NCBI GenBank assembly: GCA_965198865.1
Contig: CBDAQA010000027.1
Location: forward strand, 1 to 64,000
DNA length: 64,000 bases
Direction of reading: 5' to 3'
From: CBDAQA01 sp965198865
Lineage (GTDB): Bacteria > Planctomycetota > Phycisphaerae > Tepidisphaerales > Tepidisphaeraceae
Made by a program: the position numbers and the translations under genes. Each line of letters begins with the position of its first letter. Within the stretch, counting starts at the first letter, position 1. Of the stretch, positions 17,398 to 25,460 are shown piece after piece. The notes beneath the pieces are model-generated. The model made no database searches. It was not told where the DNA came from and saw nothing but the letters and a program-made list of their open reading frames with translations.

Positions 17398-17408
17398 GAC
17401 GATGAGGA

Positions 17409-17588
17409 ATGACCATGGCAAAGGACGGCAGGCACTCGATTCGATTCGAAAAGCTCGCTGATGACATCCGTCGGATTGCTCGTCGAAAGCGGTGGTCGTT
17501 CAGCCAGTACGTCGTCATCGAGATGGAAAAGGCGGTTCGGCGCGAAAAGGCCAGGCAAAGACAGCCGGAGCTCCAAACGCCTAACTGA
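17409..17588 (+). CDS. Ribbon-helix-helix DNA-binding protein
   Basis: 59 residues from ATG 17409 (a second Met is at codon 3). A short beta strand (HSIRFEKL) is followed by two helices (ADDIRRIARRKRW and SFSQYVVIEMEKAVRREKA), the CopG/Arc pattern. It is the first gene of the rightward operon, next to the operators, and is followed at once by a strong terminator, so it holds the Ner/Cro position: likely a regulator of the lysis-lysogeny switch. Confidence 0.6.
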   Translation: MTMAKDGRHSIRFEKLADDIRRIARRKRWSFSQYVVIEMEKAVRREKARQRQPELQTPN

Positions 17589-17601
17589 CTTCACTCCGGT
17601 T

Positions 17602-17651
17602 CCACGCGAAGCCGGACGACCGCAAGGCCGTCCGGCCCGCGTGGGCCTTTT
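17602..17651 (+). terminator. Strong rho-independent terminator or attenuator after the first early gene
   Basis: Outer stem CCACGCG (17602-17608) with CGCGTGG (17638-17644), inner stem GCCGGACG with CGTCCGGC, then GGCC and TTTT (17648-17651). It separates the ribbon-helix-helix gene from the rest of the early operon, so read-through or an unseen promoter is needed to reach the transposase. Possible antitermination point. Confidence 0.7.
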
Positions 17652-17684
17652 AATACAACGCTAGCAAACGCAAGGAAGCACGCC

Positions 17685-18023
17685 GTGTTGAAAATCGGAC
17701 GCAAGCAAGGGCAGTCAATCGTCCTGGTCGATGGGGGCGGCCTGCAGATGGTGGTGACTGTCACTGAGCTGATCCGCGAGACCGGCTACATCAACCTACT
17801 CGTCGCGACGGCCCCCAACTGCATCGGGGTCACCCTGGCTCCTGGCCGGTTCATTCCGCTCGGCGCTTCACTCCAGTTCGAGGCCGACGTCACCATCCAC
17901 AACGACGAGGACGGCCCGGTGTTCCACCGCGACCACCGCTTGGCGTTTGACCTCCCGAAGCATGTCCACCTCTGGCGTCTCGAACTCGTTCGCCGCCCCG
18001 CCGCGAAGGCGGTGGCACAGTGA
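17685..18023 (+). CDS. CsrA-like protein with C-terminal extension
   Basis: 112 residues from GTG 17685, behind AAGGA. The first 50 residues follow the CsrA pattern: MLKIGRKQGQSIVL, a Gly-rich turn, VVTVTEL, then INLLVATAPNCIGV in the place of the CsrA RIGVNAPKEVAV strand. The V-H-R-E segment that contacts RNA in CsrA is not conserved, and about 50 further residues follow. CsrA binds GGA motifs in mRNA leaders; here it may regulate phage or host translation. It heads the operon whose next gene is the methyltransferase (overlap GTGA). Confidence 0.55.
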   Translation: MLKIGRKQGQSIVLVDGGGLQMVVTVTELIRETGYINLLVATAPNCIGVTLAPGRFIPLGASLQFEADVTIHNDEDGPVFHRDHRLAFDLPKHVHLWRLELVRRPAAKAVAQ

Positions 18024-19378
18024 AGCCTCTCGCTTACCACCCGGTCGCCGACATGTTCCCCCTGATCGACGGGGCCGAGTCCGAAGAGCTCGTCGAGGAC
18101 ATGCGGAAGCACGGCCAGCGGCACGCGATCCTGACGCACAAGGGTCAGATCATCGACGGCCGCAACCGGTACCGCGCCTGCCAGGTGCTCAAGAAGCGGC
18201 CCGTGGTCGAGGAGTGGGACGGCAAGGGGTCGCTGACCGAGTTGTCGGCCTCGCTCAACCTGCACCGCCGACACCTGACCGCGGCGCTGCGGACCGTGGC
18301 CGGGGTGGCCGTCGAGGAGGGGTTGGCCGCCGAGGCCAAAGATCGCATGGTGGCCGGGGGACGTTCGAAGGGGTTGGCAAAGTTGCCAACCCCTGCCGAC
18401 GCCCTACATGCCCGGGACCGGGCGGCCAAGCTCTGCGGCGTGTCGAGCCGGTACATCGGCGAGGCGAAGGCGATCAAGGCGAGCGACCCGGCCGTGTACG
18501 CCGACCTGGCCGCCGGCAAGCTGACCGTCTCGCAGGCTAAGCGGGCGGTACAGAGGTCAGCCAAGGTTGTCAAGCTCAATGGCACACGTCTGGTCGCCCC
18601 CGCCTTGGGCGATGCCTGGGAGGTCCGGACGGGCGACTGCCTTAAGGTCCTGCCGACGCTCCCCCGCAAGCATTGCCGGCTCATCATCGCCGACCCGCCG
18701 TACAACATCGGCATCGACTATGGCAAAGGTAGCAAAGCCGACCGATTGCCCGACGGCGAGTATGTGAACTGGGTCCTCAAGTGGATGGACGAGCTGATCG
18801 ACTGCCTGACGCCGGACGGCTCGCTGTGGATCGTGATCGGCGACGAGTACGCGGCCGACTACGTGGTCGCGGCGAAGCTGAACTGGAACCTTAAGCTCCG
18901 CGCCTGGGTGAAGTGGTACGAGACGTTCGGCACGAACTGCTCGGACAACTTCAACCGGACCAGCCGGCACCTGCTGTACTTCGTCCGCGACCCCAAGCGG
19001 TACGTGTTCAACCACGCCGCGTTCAACCGGCCGAGCGCGCGCCAGGCCAAGTACAAGGACAAGCGGGCGGCCGCCGGCGGCAAGCTGTGGGACGACGTGT
19101 GGCAGATCCCGCGGCTGGTGGACAACGCCGCCGAGCGGGTGCCGGGGTTTCCGACCCAGCTGCCCCTCGGCCTGATCCGGCCGATCGTCGCCGGCTGCAG
19201 CGAGCCCGGCGATCACGTGCTGGACCCGTTCAACGGCAGCGGCACCACGGGCGAGGCCTGCATCCTTGAGGGGCGCCGGTACCTGGGGATCGAGCTGTCA
19301 CCCACGTACGCCGACCTCGCTCGCCGCCGGCTAACCAACGCCGCCACCGGCGGCGTCCCCGTCGCGGAGGCCAAATGA
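18020..19378 (+). CDS. ParB/Srx-like nuclease domain fused to DNA adenine/cytosine-N4 methyltransferase
   Basis: 452 residues from GTG 18020. Residues about 1-60 are ParB-like, with IIDGRNRYRACQ as the signature. Residues about 195-445 are an N6/N4 methyltransferase of the beta class (catalytic motif first): DPPYN near residue 225, then DPFNGSGTTGEA near 408 for SAM binding. A helix-turn-helix-like stretch joins them. Such fusions are common in transposable and other phages and modify phage DNA against host restriction; no paired endonuclease is visible. Starts within the stop of the CsrA-like gene. Confidence 0.8.
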   Translation: MKPLAYHPVADMFPLIDGAESEELVEDMRKHGQRHAILTHKGQIIDGRNRYRACQVLKKRPVVEEWDGKGSLTELSASLNLHRRHLTAALRTVAGVAVEEGLAAEAKDRMVAGGRSKGLAKLPTPADALHARDRAAKLCGVSSRYIGEAKAIKASDPAVYADLAAGKLTVSQAKRAVQRSAKVVKLNGTRLVAPALGDAWEVRTGDCLKVLPTLPRKHCRLIIADPPYNIGIDYGKGSKADRLPDGEYVNWVLKWMDELIDCLTPDGSLWIVIGDEYAADYVVAAKLNWNLKLRAWVKWYETFGTNCSDNFNRTSRHLLYFVRDPKRYVFNHAAFNRPSARQAKYKDKRAAAGGKLWDDVWQIPRLVDNAAERVPGFPTQLPLGLIRPIVAGCSEPGDHVLDPFNGSGTTGEACILEGRRYLGIELSPTYADLARRRLTNAATGGVPVAEAK

Positions 19379-19638
19379 CCAAGCGTACCGACACGGCCCG
19401 CCTGGCCGAGGTCTGCGAGGACTCCCGGCGCACGCTGTACCCCGCGCTGTCGCGGGACGGCCTGCTGACCTCCCCTCGCTCGGCGATCGCCGTCTGCAAC
19501 CGCGTGCGGGAGGGCCTCAACCGCACCGCCCGCGAGGGCTGCACCGACGAGGTGATCCTGAGGGCGTGGCTCAACGCCAGCAAGCAGGGCAAGGACATCG
19601 GCCGGCTGCCGCGGGCGCGGAAGGGGCGTGGGCGGTGA
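19375..19638 (+). CDS. Hypothetical early phage protein
   Basis: 87 residues from ATG 19375, overlapping the methyltransferase stop (ATGA). Arg-rich and helical; RLAEVCEDSRRTLYPALSRD and DEVILRAWLNASKQGKDIG are the main features. No family recognised. Position in the early operon suggests a small regulator or host-interaction protein. Confidence 0.5.
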   Translation: MTKRTDTARLAEVCEDSRRTLYPALSRDGLLTSPRSAIAVCNRVREGLNRTAREGCTDEVILRAWLNASKQGKDIGRLPRARKGRGR

Positions 19639-19928
19639 GCACGGCGGCCGGCCACATCTTCGGCGTGGACGACGCGGCACCGGCGGCCCCGGGCCGTCGC
19701 CGCGGTCCGACCGGGCCGGTGGCCGACCTGTCGGCGGCGGCGGTGGCGCAGTCCAAGCGGGACGGCACATACGAGTCGCCCGGCCACCTGTGCGGCTCGT
19801 GCCGCCGGTGGACCGACGCGATCTGGTACGTGCTGCCGCAGTACCCGCGGACGCAGTTCTGCGCGGCGTGCGCGACGGCGATCGGTCAGGGACCCAGACC
19901 ACGGGAGGCCCGCGATGGGCACCGTTGA
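19635..19928 (+). CDS. Small zinc-ribbon phage protein
   Basis: 97 residues from GTG 19635, overlapping the previous stop by GTGA. An unstructured Pro/Ala-rich start is followed by CGSCRRWTDAIWY and CAACATAIG, four cysteines arranged as CxxC pairs about 25 residues apart, a likely zinc ribbon. No family recognised; one of four zinc-ribbon proteins in this operon. Confidence 0.5.
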   Translation: MSTAAGHIFGVDDAAPAAPGRRRGPTGPVADLSAAAVAQSKRDGTYESPGHLCGSCRRWTDAIWYVLPQYPRTQFCAACATAIGQGPRPREARDGHR

Positions 19929-20139
19929 GCTTTCGGAGCTGGACCGGATCGAGGAGGCCGTGCGGGACGTTCGGTTCGAGCGGTACCGCGACTGGTCGCG
20001 GGCCGCGCTGCTGTGCCACCCGGCCGACGCCGTGCGGCTGTGCGATGAGGTCCGCGTCCGGACCGGGCTGTGGTGGTCGGACGCCAACATCCTCTGGACC
20101 CTTTTCCCGGCAGCCCGGCGGCCACGGAGTCGAGCATGA
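19915..20139 (+). CDS. Hypothetical early phage protein
   Basis: 74 residues from ATG 19915, overlapping the preceding gene by 14 bases. Mixed helix pattern (ELDRIEEAVRDVRFERYRDW, LCDEVRVRTGLWWSDANIL). No recognised family. The frame is kept open by tight overlap at both ends, supporting it as real. Confidence 0.45.
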   Translation: MGTVELSELDRIEEAVRDVRFERYRDWSRAALLCHPADAVRLCDEVRVRTGLWWSDANILWTLFPAARRPRSRA

Positions 20140-20411
20140 GTGAGGTACTCAAAACCATCTTTGTGGACGCGGCGACCACCCGGGACCTGCTCCGGAGCCT
20201 GTGGTCCACCGTCTGCCCGGCGTGCGGTGGCGGCAAGCGAGGCAAACAGACGTTCTGCCGCGCCTGCTACTACCGGCTCAACCCGGCGCTCCGGAGCCGC
20301 CTGTACGCCCTGATCGGTCAGGGCTACGAGTCGGCATTCGCGAGTGCGATGGATTTCCTGGGCGCGAAGCGGGTCACGATGCCGCCGCGGATCGGGGGCG
20401 GCCATGAGTGA
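20136..20411 (+). CDS. Small zinc-finger phage protein
   Basis: 91 residues from ATG 20136, overlapping the previous stop. CPACGGGKRGKQTFCRACYY gives a compact CxxC-12-CxxC zinc knuckle in the middle, with helices on both sides (TTRDLLRSLWSTV and LRSRLYALIGQGYESAFASA). Could bind DNA or RNA; no family recognised. Confidence 0.5.
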   Translation: MSEVLKTIFVDAATTRDLLRSLWSTVCPACGGGKRGKQTFCRACYYRLNPALRSRLYALIGQGYESAFASAMDFLGAKRVTMPPRIGGGHE

Positions 20412-20676
20412 CGCGACGGACGAGAGCCGCCTGCGGCTCACGCTGCACGGCGACATTTCCCGGCTGTGCTCCGAGTGCGATGCCCTGATGCAGTCGCTCC
20501 ACCGGATCGCCGGCACCACCAAGCGGATCGTGGAGCACGAGTCAAACGACGCCGCCTGCCAGGCGGCCCTGCAAATCGGCCTGGATGCGATGGGCCAGAT
20601 CAGACTGACGCGGCAGCTCTGGGACGAGCTGCTCGACCTTAAACGCGCCGCCCTCGGCGGCAGGGAGACACCGTGA
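20404..20676 (+). CDS. Hypothetical helical early phage protein
   Basis: 90 residues from ATG 20404. Entirely helical and amphipathic, with LCSECDALMQSLHRIAGTTK and QIGLDAMGQIRLTRQLWDEL; probably a coiled coil. No family recognised. Overlaps both neighbours by a few bases. Confidence 0.45.
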   Translation: MSDATDESRLRLTLHGDISRLCSECDALMQSLHRIAGTTKRIVEHESNDAACQAALQIGLDAMGQIRLTRQLWDELLDLKRAALGGRETP

Positions 20677-21305
20677 TCGAGACGCTGGACAACGAGGTGA
20701 CGACGGACCCGGCCGCCGACGGGGCGGCCGAGGACCAGCAGGCGATCGCCGACGCCGAGGCCACCGCGATGGGCGAGCGCCGGTGCCTGGCGTGCGAGTC
20801 GCTGATCCCGCCCAACGCGATCCGCACCAAGGTCCTGGGCAGCTCCGAGCCGGGCCGACCGTCGCGGGCACGCCGGGTCCACCTGTACTGCGGCCACTGC
20901 GACCTGACCTACGAGCTGGTCCAGGTCCGCAGCGGCGACGGCTGGACCAACTCGGCCATGACGGCGGTGACGGACCGGGCGACCCGTGCCAAGGTGGCGC
21001 GCGACATGGCGGCCGGCCAGGGCGTGACCTACGTCGACCGTCCGGACGCTGACGCGACCGACCAGGCCCGCCAGGACCTCATTGATCACCTGGAGCGGTA
21101 CATCGCCAGCAGCGAGCAGATGCTCGCCGAGGCCCGCGCCAGGCGGTCGCAGTTGATGGGCGTCACGCCGGCCGGGACTTCGGCGCTGGGCATCGGGGGC
21201 TGGTCGGGGGGATCGTTTCCGTACACCAGCGGCGACATGCGCCACCTGATGGAGCCGCACGACGCGGACGAGCAGAGCGGCGGTGACCACTGGTCGCAGC
21301 AGTGA
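20673..21305 (+). CDS. Zinc-ribbon and coiled-coil phage protein
   Basis: 210 residues from GTG 20673. Residues about 37-78 carry CLACESL and CGHCDLTYELV, a zinc ribbon; a helical segment follows (LIDHLERYIASSEQMLAEAR), then a Gly/Ser-rich tail. No family recognised. Could be a transcription- or RNA polymerase-binding protein, as phage zinc ribbons often are; this is a guess. Confidence 0.45.
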   Translation: MIETLDNEVTTDPAADGAAEDQQAIADAEATAMGERRCLACESLIPPNAIRTKVLGSSEPGRPSRARRVHLYCGHCDLTYELVQVRSGDGWTNSAMTAVTDRATRAKVARDMAAGQGVTYVDRPDADATDQARQDLIDHLERYIASSEQMLAEARARRSQLMGVTPAGTSALGIGGWSGGSFPYTSGDMRHLMEPHDADEQSGGDHWSQQ

Positions 21306-21529
21306 CCGAGGACGTGCGCTACATCATCGACCACATGTCCCCGCTTGAGCTGGCCGACCTGCGTGGGCGGGGACGTGTGACGTTGACGCCGGAGCAGCTG
21401 GCGCGGGCCGACCAGGCCCACGCCCGGCCTTTGCGGATGTGGGTCGTGAGGGCGGGGGACGATTCGACCGCCGGCACGGACGGGCCGGCGACGACGGACC
21501 AGGGACAGGGCCGGGAGCGGGCGGCATGA
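21302..21529 (+). CDS. Hypothetical early phage protein
   Basis: 75 residues from GTG 21302, ending in the transposase ATG (overlap). It begins with VRYIIDHMSPLELADLRGRG, then VTLTPEQLARADQ, and has a hydrophilic tail. No family recognised. Confidence 0.45.
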   Translation: MTEDVRYIIDHMSPLELADLRGRGRVTLTPEQLARADQAHARPLRMWVVRAGDDSTAGTDGPATTDQGQGRERAA

Positions 21530-23532
21530 GCAACGGCATCGGATACATCGACCTGGAGACGGCGGCCAAGCGGTCCGGCCGGGTCGTCGGCCACCTGTCC
21601 CGGCAGTGCCGGGACAAGTGGGCGGCGGCCGGGCTGGCCGAGCAGCGCAAGCCGGCCTCCGGCGGCAAGCCGACGTGGTACGTGCGGGAGGACGCCGACC
21701 CGACGTTCGCCCGCGTCAAGCGTGCCGACCAGGTCGGGACGGACCTGCGCCAGTTCAGCGAGGCGCAGCGTAAGGCGGCGCTGCGCAAGCGGCGCATCCT
21801 GGCCGAGTGGGACACGTTCTGCGGACACGCCCTGGCCATGGGGTACGACCGGGGCCGCGCCACCAACACGTTCATCGAGCGATTGCTGATCGACAGCAAC
21901 GAGCGGGTGAGCCGCACGCAGCTGTACGAGTGGGCCGATCGGTACAGGGCCGGCGGCCCGGCGGCGCTGGTCGATCGCCGCGGGTGCAAGCCCAAGGACG
22001 ACGACGCGCCCGACCCGTTCCTGGCCGAGGTCGTGCGGCTCTACCTCTCGACGCACAAGCCCAAGCTGGCCGTCTGCCGCGAGATGACGCTGCACAAGGC
22101 CGCCCAGCACGGCTGGACGGCGCGCAACTACAAGGCGTGCTACCGGGCCGTTCAGGCGATCCCGGCGGCGGTCGTCTACAAGATGCGCCACGGCGAGGAG
22201 GCGTACGTCAACAACGCCGAGCCCTACCACGAGCGCGACTACACCACGCTGGAGAGCAACGAGGTGTGGTGCAGCGACCACCACCAGTTCGACGTGGTGG
22301 TCCGCGACGGCGGCCGGCACCTGCGGCCGTGGGTGACGGCCTTTGAGGACATGCGCAGCCGCAAGGTCGTCGGCTGGCACGTCTACGCTCACGACCCCAA
22401 CAGCGACGCGATCTTCTCAGTGTTCCGGCGGGCGGTGATCGACCACGGCATCCCCCAGGGGCTGCTGATCGACAACGGCAAGGATTACGACTGCTACGCG
22501 CTCAACGGCCGCACGAAAAGGGACCGCTGGACCAAGCACAAGGTGCGGGTCGAGCTCGACCCGGAAAAGGCGAGCGGACTGTTCGGCGAGCTGGGGATCG
22601 CGGTCGGCCACGCGCTGCCGTACCACGGCCAGAGCAAGCCGATCGAGCGGTGGTTCGGGACCGTCGAGACCAAGACGGTCGTCTGGCCAACCTACTGCGG
22701 CAACTCCCCGGCCGAGAAGCCCGAGGACCTGCAGCTGGCGATCGAGCGGGGCAAGGCCCCGACGCTGGCCGACTTCGCGGCGTGGTTCGACGCCTGGGTG
22801 GTCGAGTTCAACGCCGGCCACTCGCACAGCGGCCAGGGCATGGACGGCCAGACGCCCAACCAGGTCTACGCCGCCAACCTGCACCGGGTGCGGACGGCGC
22901 GCGTGGAGCTGCTGGACCTGCTGTGCCTCAAAAAGGTCGGGCCGGTCAAGGTCGGGCAAAACGGCGTGACCTACAACGGCCTGCGGTACGGCCAGCACGT
23001 GCTGGCGATCCAGCGGATGCTCGGCCAGCAGGTCACGCTCCGCGTCGACGAGCGGGACGTGACCCGCGTCCAGGTCTACGCGGCCGACGGCCGGTTCGTC
23101 TGCATCGCGCAGTCCAACGATCAGCTCCCGTTCAAGACCGCCGCCCAGGACCTGCGGGCGGCCTCGGCGGCGAAGCGCAAGTCGCGCGAGCTGCTCAAGG
23201 AGTACAAGGAGGCCCGGCCGCGCCTGGCCGACGACCTCCCCGAGTTGATCCTCCAACAGGCGGCCGCGCGTGCGGCCGCCGCCCGCGCGGAGGCGTCGAC
23301 CGTGCCGCCGCCGCCCGGGCCGAACATCAGCCCGTTCCGGCACGCGCTCGAAGAGCAGTTGGACGCCGTTCAACGGGCGTCCGAATCGGCGTCGAGCCGC
23401 CAGGCGGTGGGGGCCGAGTCGGCCCCGCTGCCTGGGCGTTTCCTATACGGCCAGACGCCGGCGGCGACCGACGCGGGGCCGGCGCCGGCCGCCGCCTCGT
23501 TCCGCTCGCTGATGGGGGACGCCCATGAGTGA
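21526..23532 (+). CDS. Mu-like transposase (MuA family, DDE integrase)
   Basis: 668 residues, close to MuA's 663. An N-terminal DNA-binding region (AAKRSGRVVGHLSRQCRDKW) and a helix-turn-helix domain around residues 110-150 precede the RNase H-like core. The DDE triad is visible as D251 (WCSDHHQFDV), D316 (LLIDNGKDY) and E374 (SKPIERWFG). A beta-barrel follows (VKVGQNGVTYNGLRYG), and a C-terminal Ala/Arg-rich region corresponds to the MuB-contact tail. It should bring the phage ends together and join them to target DNA during integration and replicative transposition. It overlaps the MuB-like gene. Confidence 0.88.
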   Translation: MSNGIGYIDLETAAKRSGRVVGHLSRQCRDKWAAAGLAEQRKPASGGKPTWYVREDADPTFARVKRADQVGTDLRQFSEAQRKAALRKRRILAEWDTFCGHALAMGYDRGRATNTFIERLLIDSNERVSRTQLYEWADRYRAGGPAALVDRRGCKPKDDDAPDPFLAEVVRLYLSTHKPKLAVCREMTLHKAAQHGWTARNYKACYRAVQAIPAAVVYKMRHGEEAYVNNAEPYHERDYTTLESNEVWCSDHHQFDVVVRDGGRHLRPWVTAFEDMRSRKVVGWHVYAHDPNSDAIFSVFRRAVIDHGIPQGLLIDNGKDYDCYALNGRTKRDRWTKHKVRVELDPEKASGLFGELGIAVGHALPYHGQSKPIERWFGTVETKTVVWPTYCGNSPAEKPEDLQLAIERGKAPTLADFAAWFDAWVVEFNAGHSHSGQGMDGQTPNQVYAANLHRVRTARVELLDLLCLKKVGPVKVGQNGVTYNGLRYGQHVLAIQRMLGQQVTLRVDERDVTRVQVYAADGRFVCIAQSNDQLPFKTAAQDLRAASAAKRKSRELLKEYKEARPRLADDLPELILQQAAARAAAARAEASTVPPPPGPNISPFRHALEEQLDAVQRASESASSRQAVGAESAPLPGRFLYGQTPAATDAGPAPAAASFRSLMGDAHE

Positions 23533-24721
23533 CCACACACACAGTTCGGTTCGGCCGCCGGACGCCAGGACGGCGTTGATCGGGCGCGACCGTATCCGGG
23601 GAGCAACCAGGATGATCGCAGAGGGCACGGATGCCCCGCACGTCACCGCCGAGCAGATCTCGGCCGTCGCCGACGACGTGCGGCTGTTCATCGCCACGTA
23701 CAAGCTCAAGGGCAAGGAGGTCGCCAAGGCGATCGGCATGTCCGAGACGGTCGTGAGCGAGTTCCTCAACGGCAAGTACTCGGGCAACAACGCCCAGGTC
23801 GCGATCGACCTGGAGGCGTGGCTGGTCGAGGAGGAGGAGCGCCGCAAGCGGCCGGCCACCACGCAGTTCGTCTGGACCAACGTCGCGCAGGAGATCAAGG
23901 CGGTCGCCAACTACTGCCTCGACAAGCGGGCGATCGGGCTGTGCTACGGGCCGGACACCAGCGGGATCGGCAAGACGACCGCCCTGCAGGCGATCCACCG
24001 ACACATCGGGCCTCGCCGGGCCAGCCTGGTCACGGTCGACAAGGTCGACGCCAACCCGACCGGACTGCTGCGCAAGCTGTGCCGCGCCATGCGGGTGGAC
24101 GACGGCGGGAGCAACGCGCAGAAGTTCGCCCGCGCGGTCCACCACCTGACCGGCCGCTCGCACCTGCTGCTGATCGACCAGATCCACAACCTCCGCGGCA
24201 GCAAGGAGGACCGGCCGTTCTACATCCTGGCCGACCTGTTCGACGCGACCAGGACGGCCCAGCTGTGGTGCGGGACGGCCGACCTGGTCGGGTACCTGCA
24301 GCGGCAGCAGCGCAAGCACGGCGACGAGTCGCTGACCCAGATCCGCCGCCGGATCTTCCCCTGCGTCGACCTGATGGAGGGCGTCCGCGCCAGCGGGCCG
24401 GACGGCACGGGCGAGCCGCTGGTGACCGTGGACCAGGTGCGCGAGATGTTCGCGCGCAACCAGCTCAAGCTGACCACGACGGCCGCCCGGTTCCTCTGCG
24501 AGCTGTGCAACCAGCCGGACAGCGGCGCGGTGGGGCTCTGCGTCCAGCTGGTCGAGTACGCCACCATGATGGCCGAGATGCGGCGGTCGACGTCGATCGA
24601 CCTCCCGCTGCTCAAGGAGGCCCTGCGCCGCGGGTTCTCGCCCAAGCGCGCCGAGGACCTGCTGCACCGCATGGAGGCCGAGCACGCCGAGCAGCCGCAG
24701 CGCGCGGCGAGGGCGGGGTGA
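23525..24721 (+). CDS. Mu-like transposition ATPase (MuB family)
   Basis: 398 residues from ATG 23525. Residues about 57-100 are a Cro-like helix-turn-helix (LKGKEVAKAIGMSETVVSEF), as in the MuB N-terminus. The AAA+ core has Walker A GPDTSGIGKTT (142-152) and Walker B LLLID with Asp218. The residue after Asp218 is Gln219 rather than the usual Glu, so ATP hydrolysis may be slow or altered. The protein would select targets and activate the transposase just upstream, and confer target immunity. Confidence 0.85.
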   Translation: MSDHTHSSVRPPDARTALIGRDRIRGATRMIAEGTDAPHVTAEQISAVADDVRLFIATYKLKGKEVAKAIGMSETVVSEFLNGKYSGNNAQVAIDLEAWLVEEEERRKRPATTQFVWTNVAQEIKAVANYCLDKRAIGLCYGPDTSGIGKTTALQAIHRHIGPRRASLVTVDKVDANPTGLLRKLCRAMRVDDGGSNAQKFARAVHHLTGRSHLLLIDQIHNLRGSKEDRPFYILADLFDATRTAQLWCGTADLVGYLQRQQRKHGDESLTQIRRRIFPCVDLMEGVRASGPDGTGEPLVTVDQVREMFARNQLKLTTTAARFLCELCNQPDSGAVGLCVQLVEYATMMAEMRRSTSIDLPLLKEALRRGFSPKRAEDLLHRMEAEHAEQPQRAARAG

Positions 24722-24724
24722 TCC

Positions 24725-24958
24725 ATGGCCACGCAGTGCTGGGTGCTCGTTTCGTTCCTGGAGGCGTTCGACGGCACGCCGCAGTTCGTCAGTCAGGACA
24801 CGTTCCACGGCGACGACGTGTGCGTGCCCAGCTGGTGCGACTCGCCGCGCGAGGCGCACCAGTTCGCCAGCAGCCGGTCGGCTCGGAAGTTCCTCGGCCA
24901 CCTGGATGCGTTCGGCGTGTACCCGATCAACCTGAGCCTTTTCGGATTTGTGGAGTGA
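24725..24958 (+). CDS. Hypothetical early phage protein
   Basis: 77 residues from ATG 24725, three bases after the MuB-like stop. It contains CWVLVSFLEAFDGTPQFVSQ and a FASSRSARKFLGHLDAFGVY helix. No family recognised. Tight spacing and good codon use support a real gene. Confidence 0.5.
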   Translation: MATQCWVLVSFLEAFDGTPQFVSQDTFHGDDVCVPSWCDSPREAHQFASSRSARKFLGHLDAFGVYPINLSLFGFVE

Positions 24959-24962
24959 CATC

Positions 24963-25460
24963 ATGAGCATCATGACATCGGGCCGGCTGGCCAGGCTGCG
25001 ACTGTTCCCCTTCGACTGCCGCGGGCACAAGGTCGGTTATTTCGAGGACTCGCCTGGCAACCGGTACCAGGTGACGACGGCCTGGTGCAACTCGGCTGGC
25101 GAGTGGCACGAGCACCACATGCTGTACGGAAGCATCCCCGAGGCCGCGGAGCGCATCGGGGAGTTGGTCGACTACGGGCGCACTGTCGAGCGTATGGAGC
25201 GTGATCTCGGCCGACCGCTGACGTGGGACGAGCTCCCAAAGGACGCCGACCCCCGCGACCAAGTCGACCCGCCGGCCGAGCCGCTGCCGTGCCCGTTCTG
25301 CGGTGGCCCCGCAGAAGCGACGGTCGTGGACGGCGATCACCTCGTTAGCTGCGCTGCTCGCGTCGGCTGTTCCGTCTACGTCGTGGCCGGCCCCTACACG
25401 GCAGCCGACAAGGCTGTGCGGGCGTGGAACCGACGTGCAGACCGGAGCACAAAACCATGA
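24963..25460 (+). CDS. Lar-like restriction alleviation / zinc-ribbon protein
   Basis: 165 residues from ATG 24963, chosen because GGAG lies 8 bases upstream. The C-terminal 55 residues match the Lar-family pattern: LPCPFCGGPAEATV, a second Cys pair degenerate at CAARVGC, then AADKAVRAWNRRA, the WNRR ending typical of the family. Lar proteins relieve type I restriction by stimulating host methylation. The N-terminal 100 residues are of unknown function. Anti-restriction is an inference from the family; it would complement the two phage methyltransferases. Confidence 0.6.
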   Translation: MSIMTSGRLARLRLFPFDCRGHKVGYFEDSPGNRYQVTTAWCNSAGEWHEHHMLYGSIPEAAERIGELVDYGRTVERMERDLGRPLTWDELPKDADPRDQVDPPAEPLPCPFCGGPAEATVVDGDHLVSCAARVGCSVYVVAGPYTAADKAVRAWNRRADRSTKP

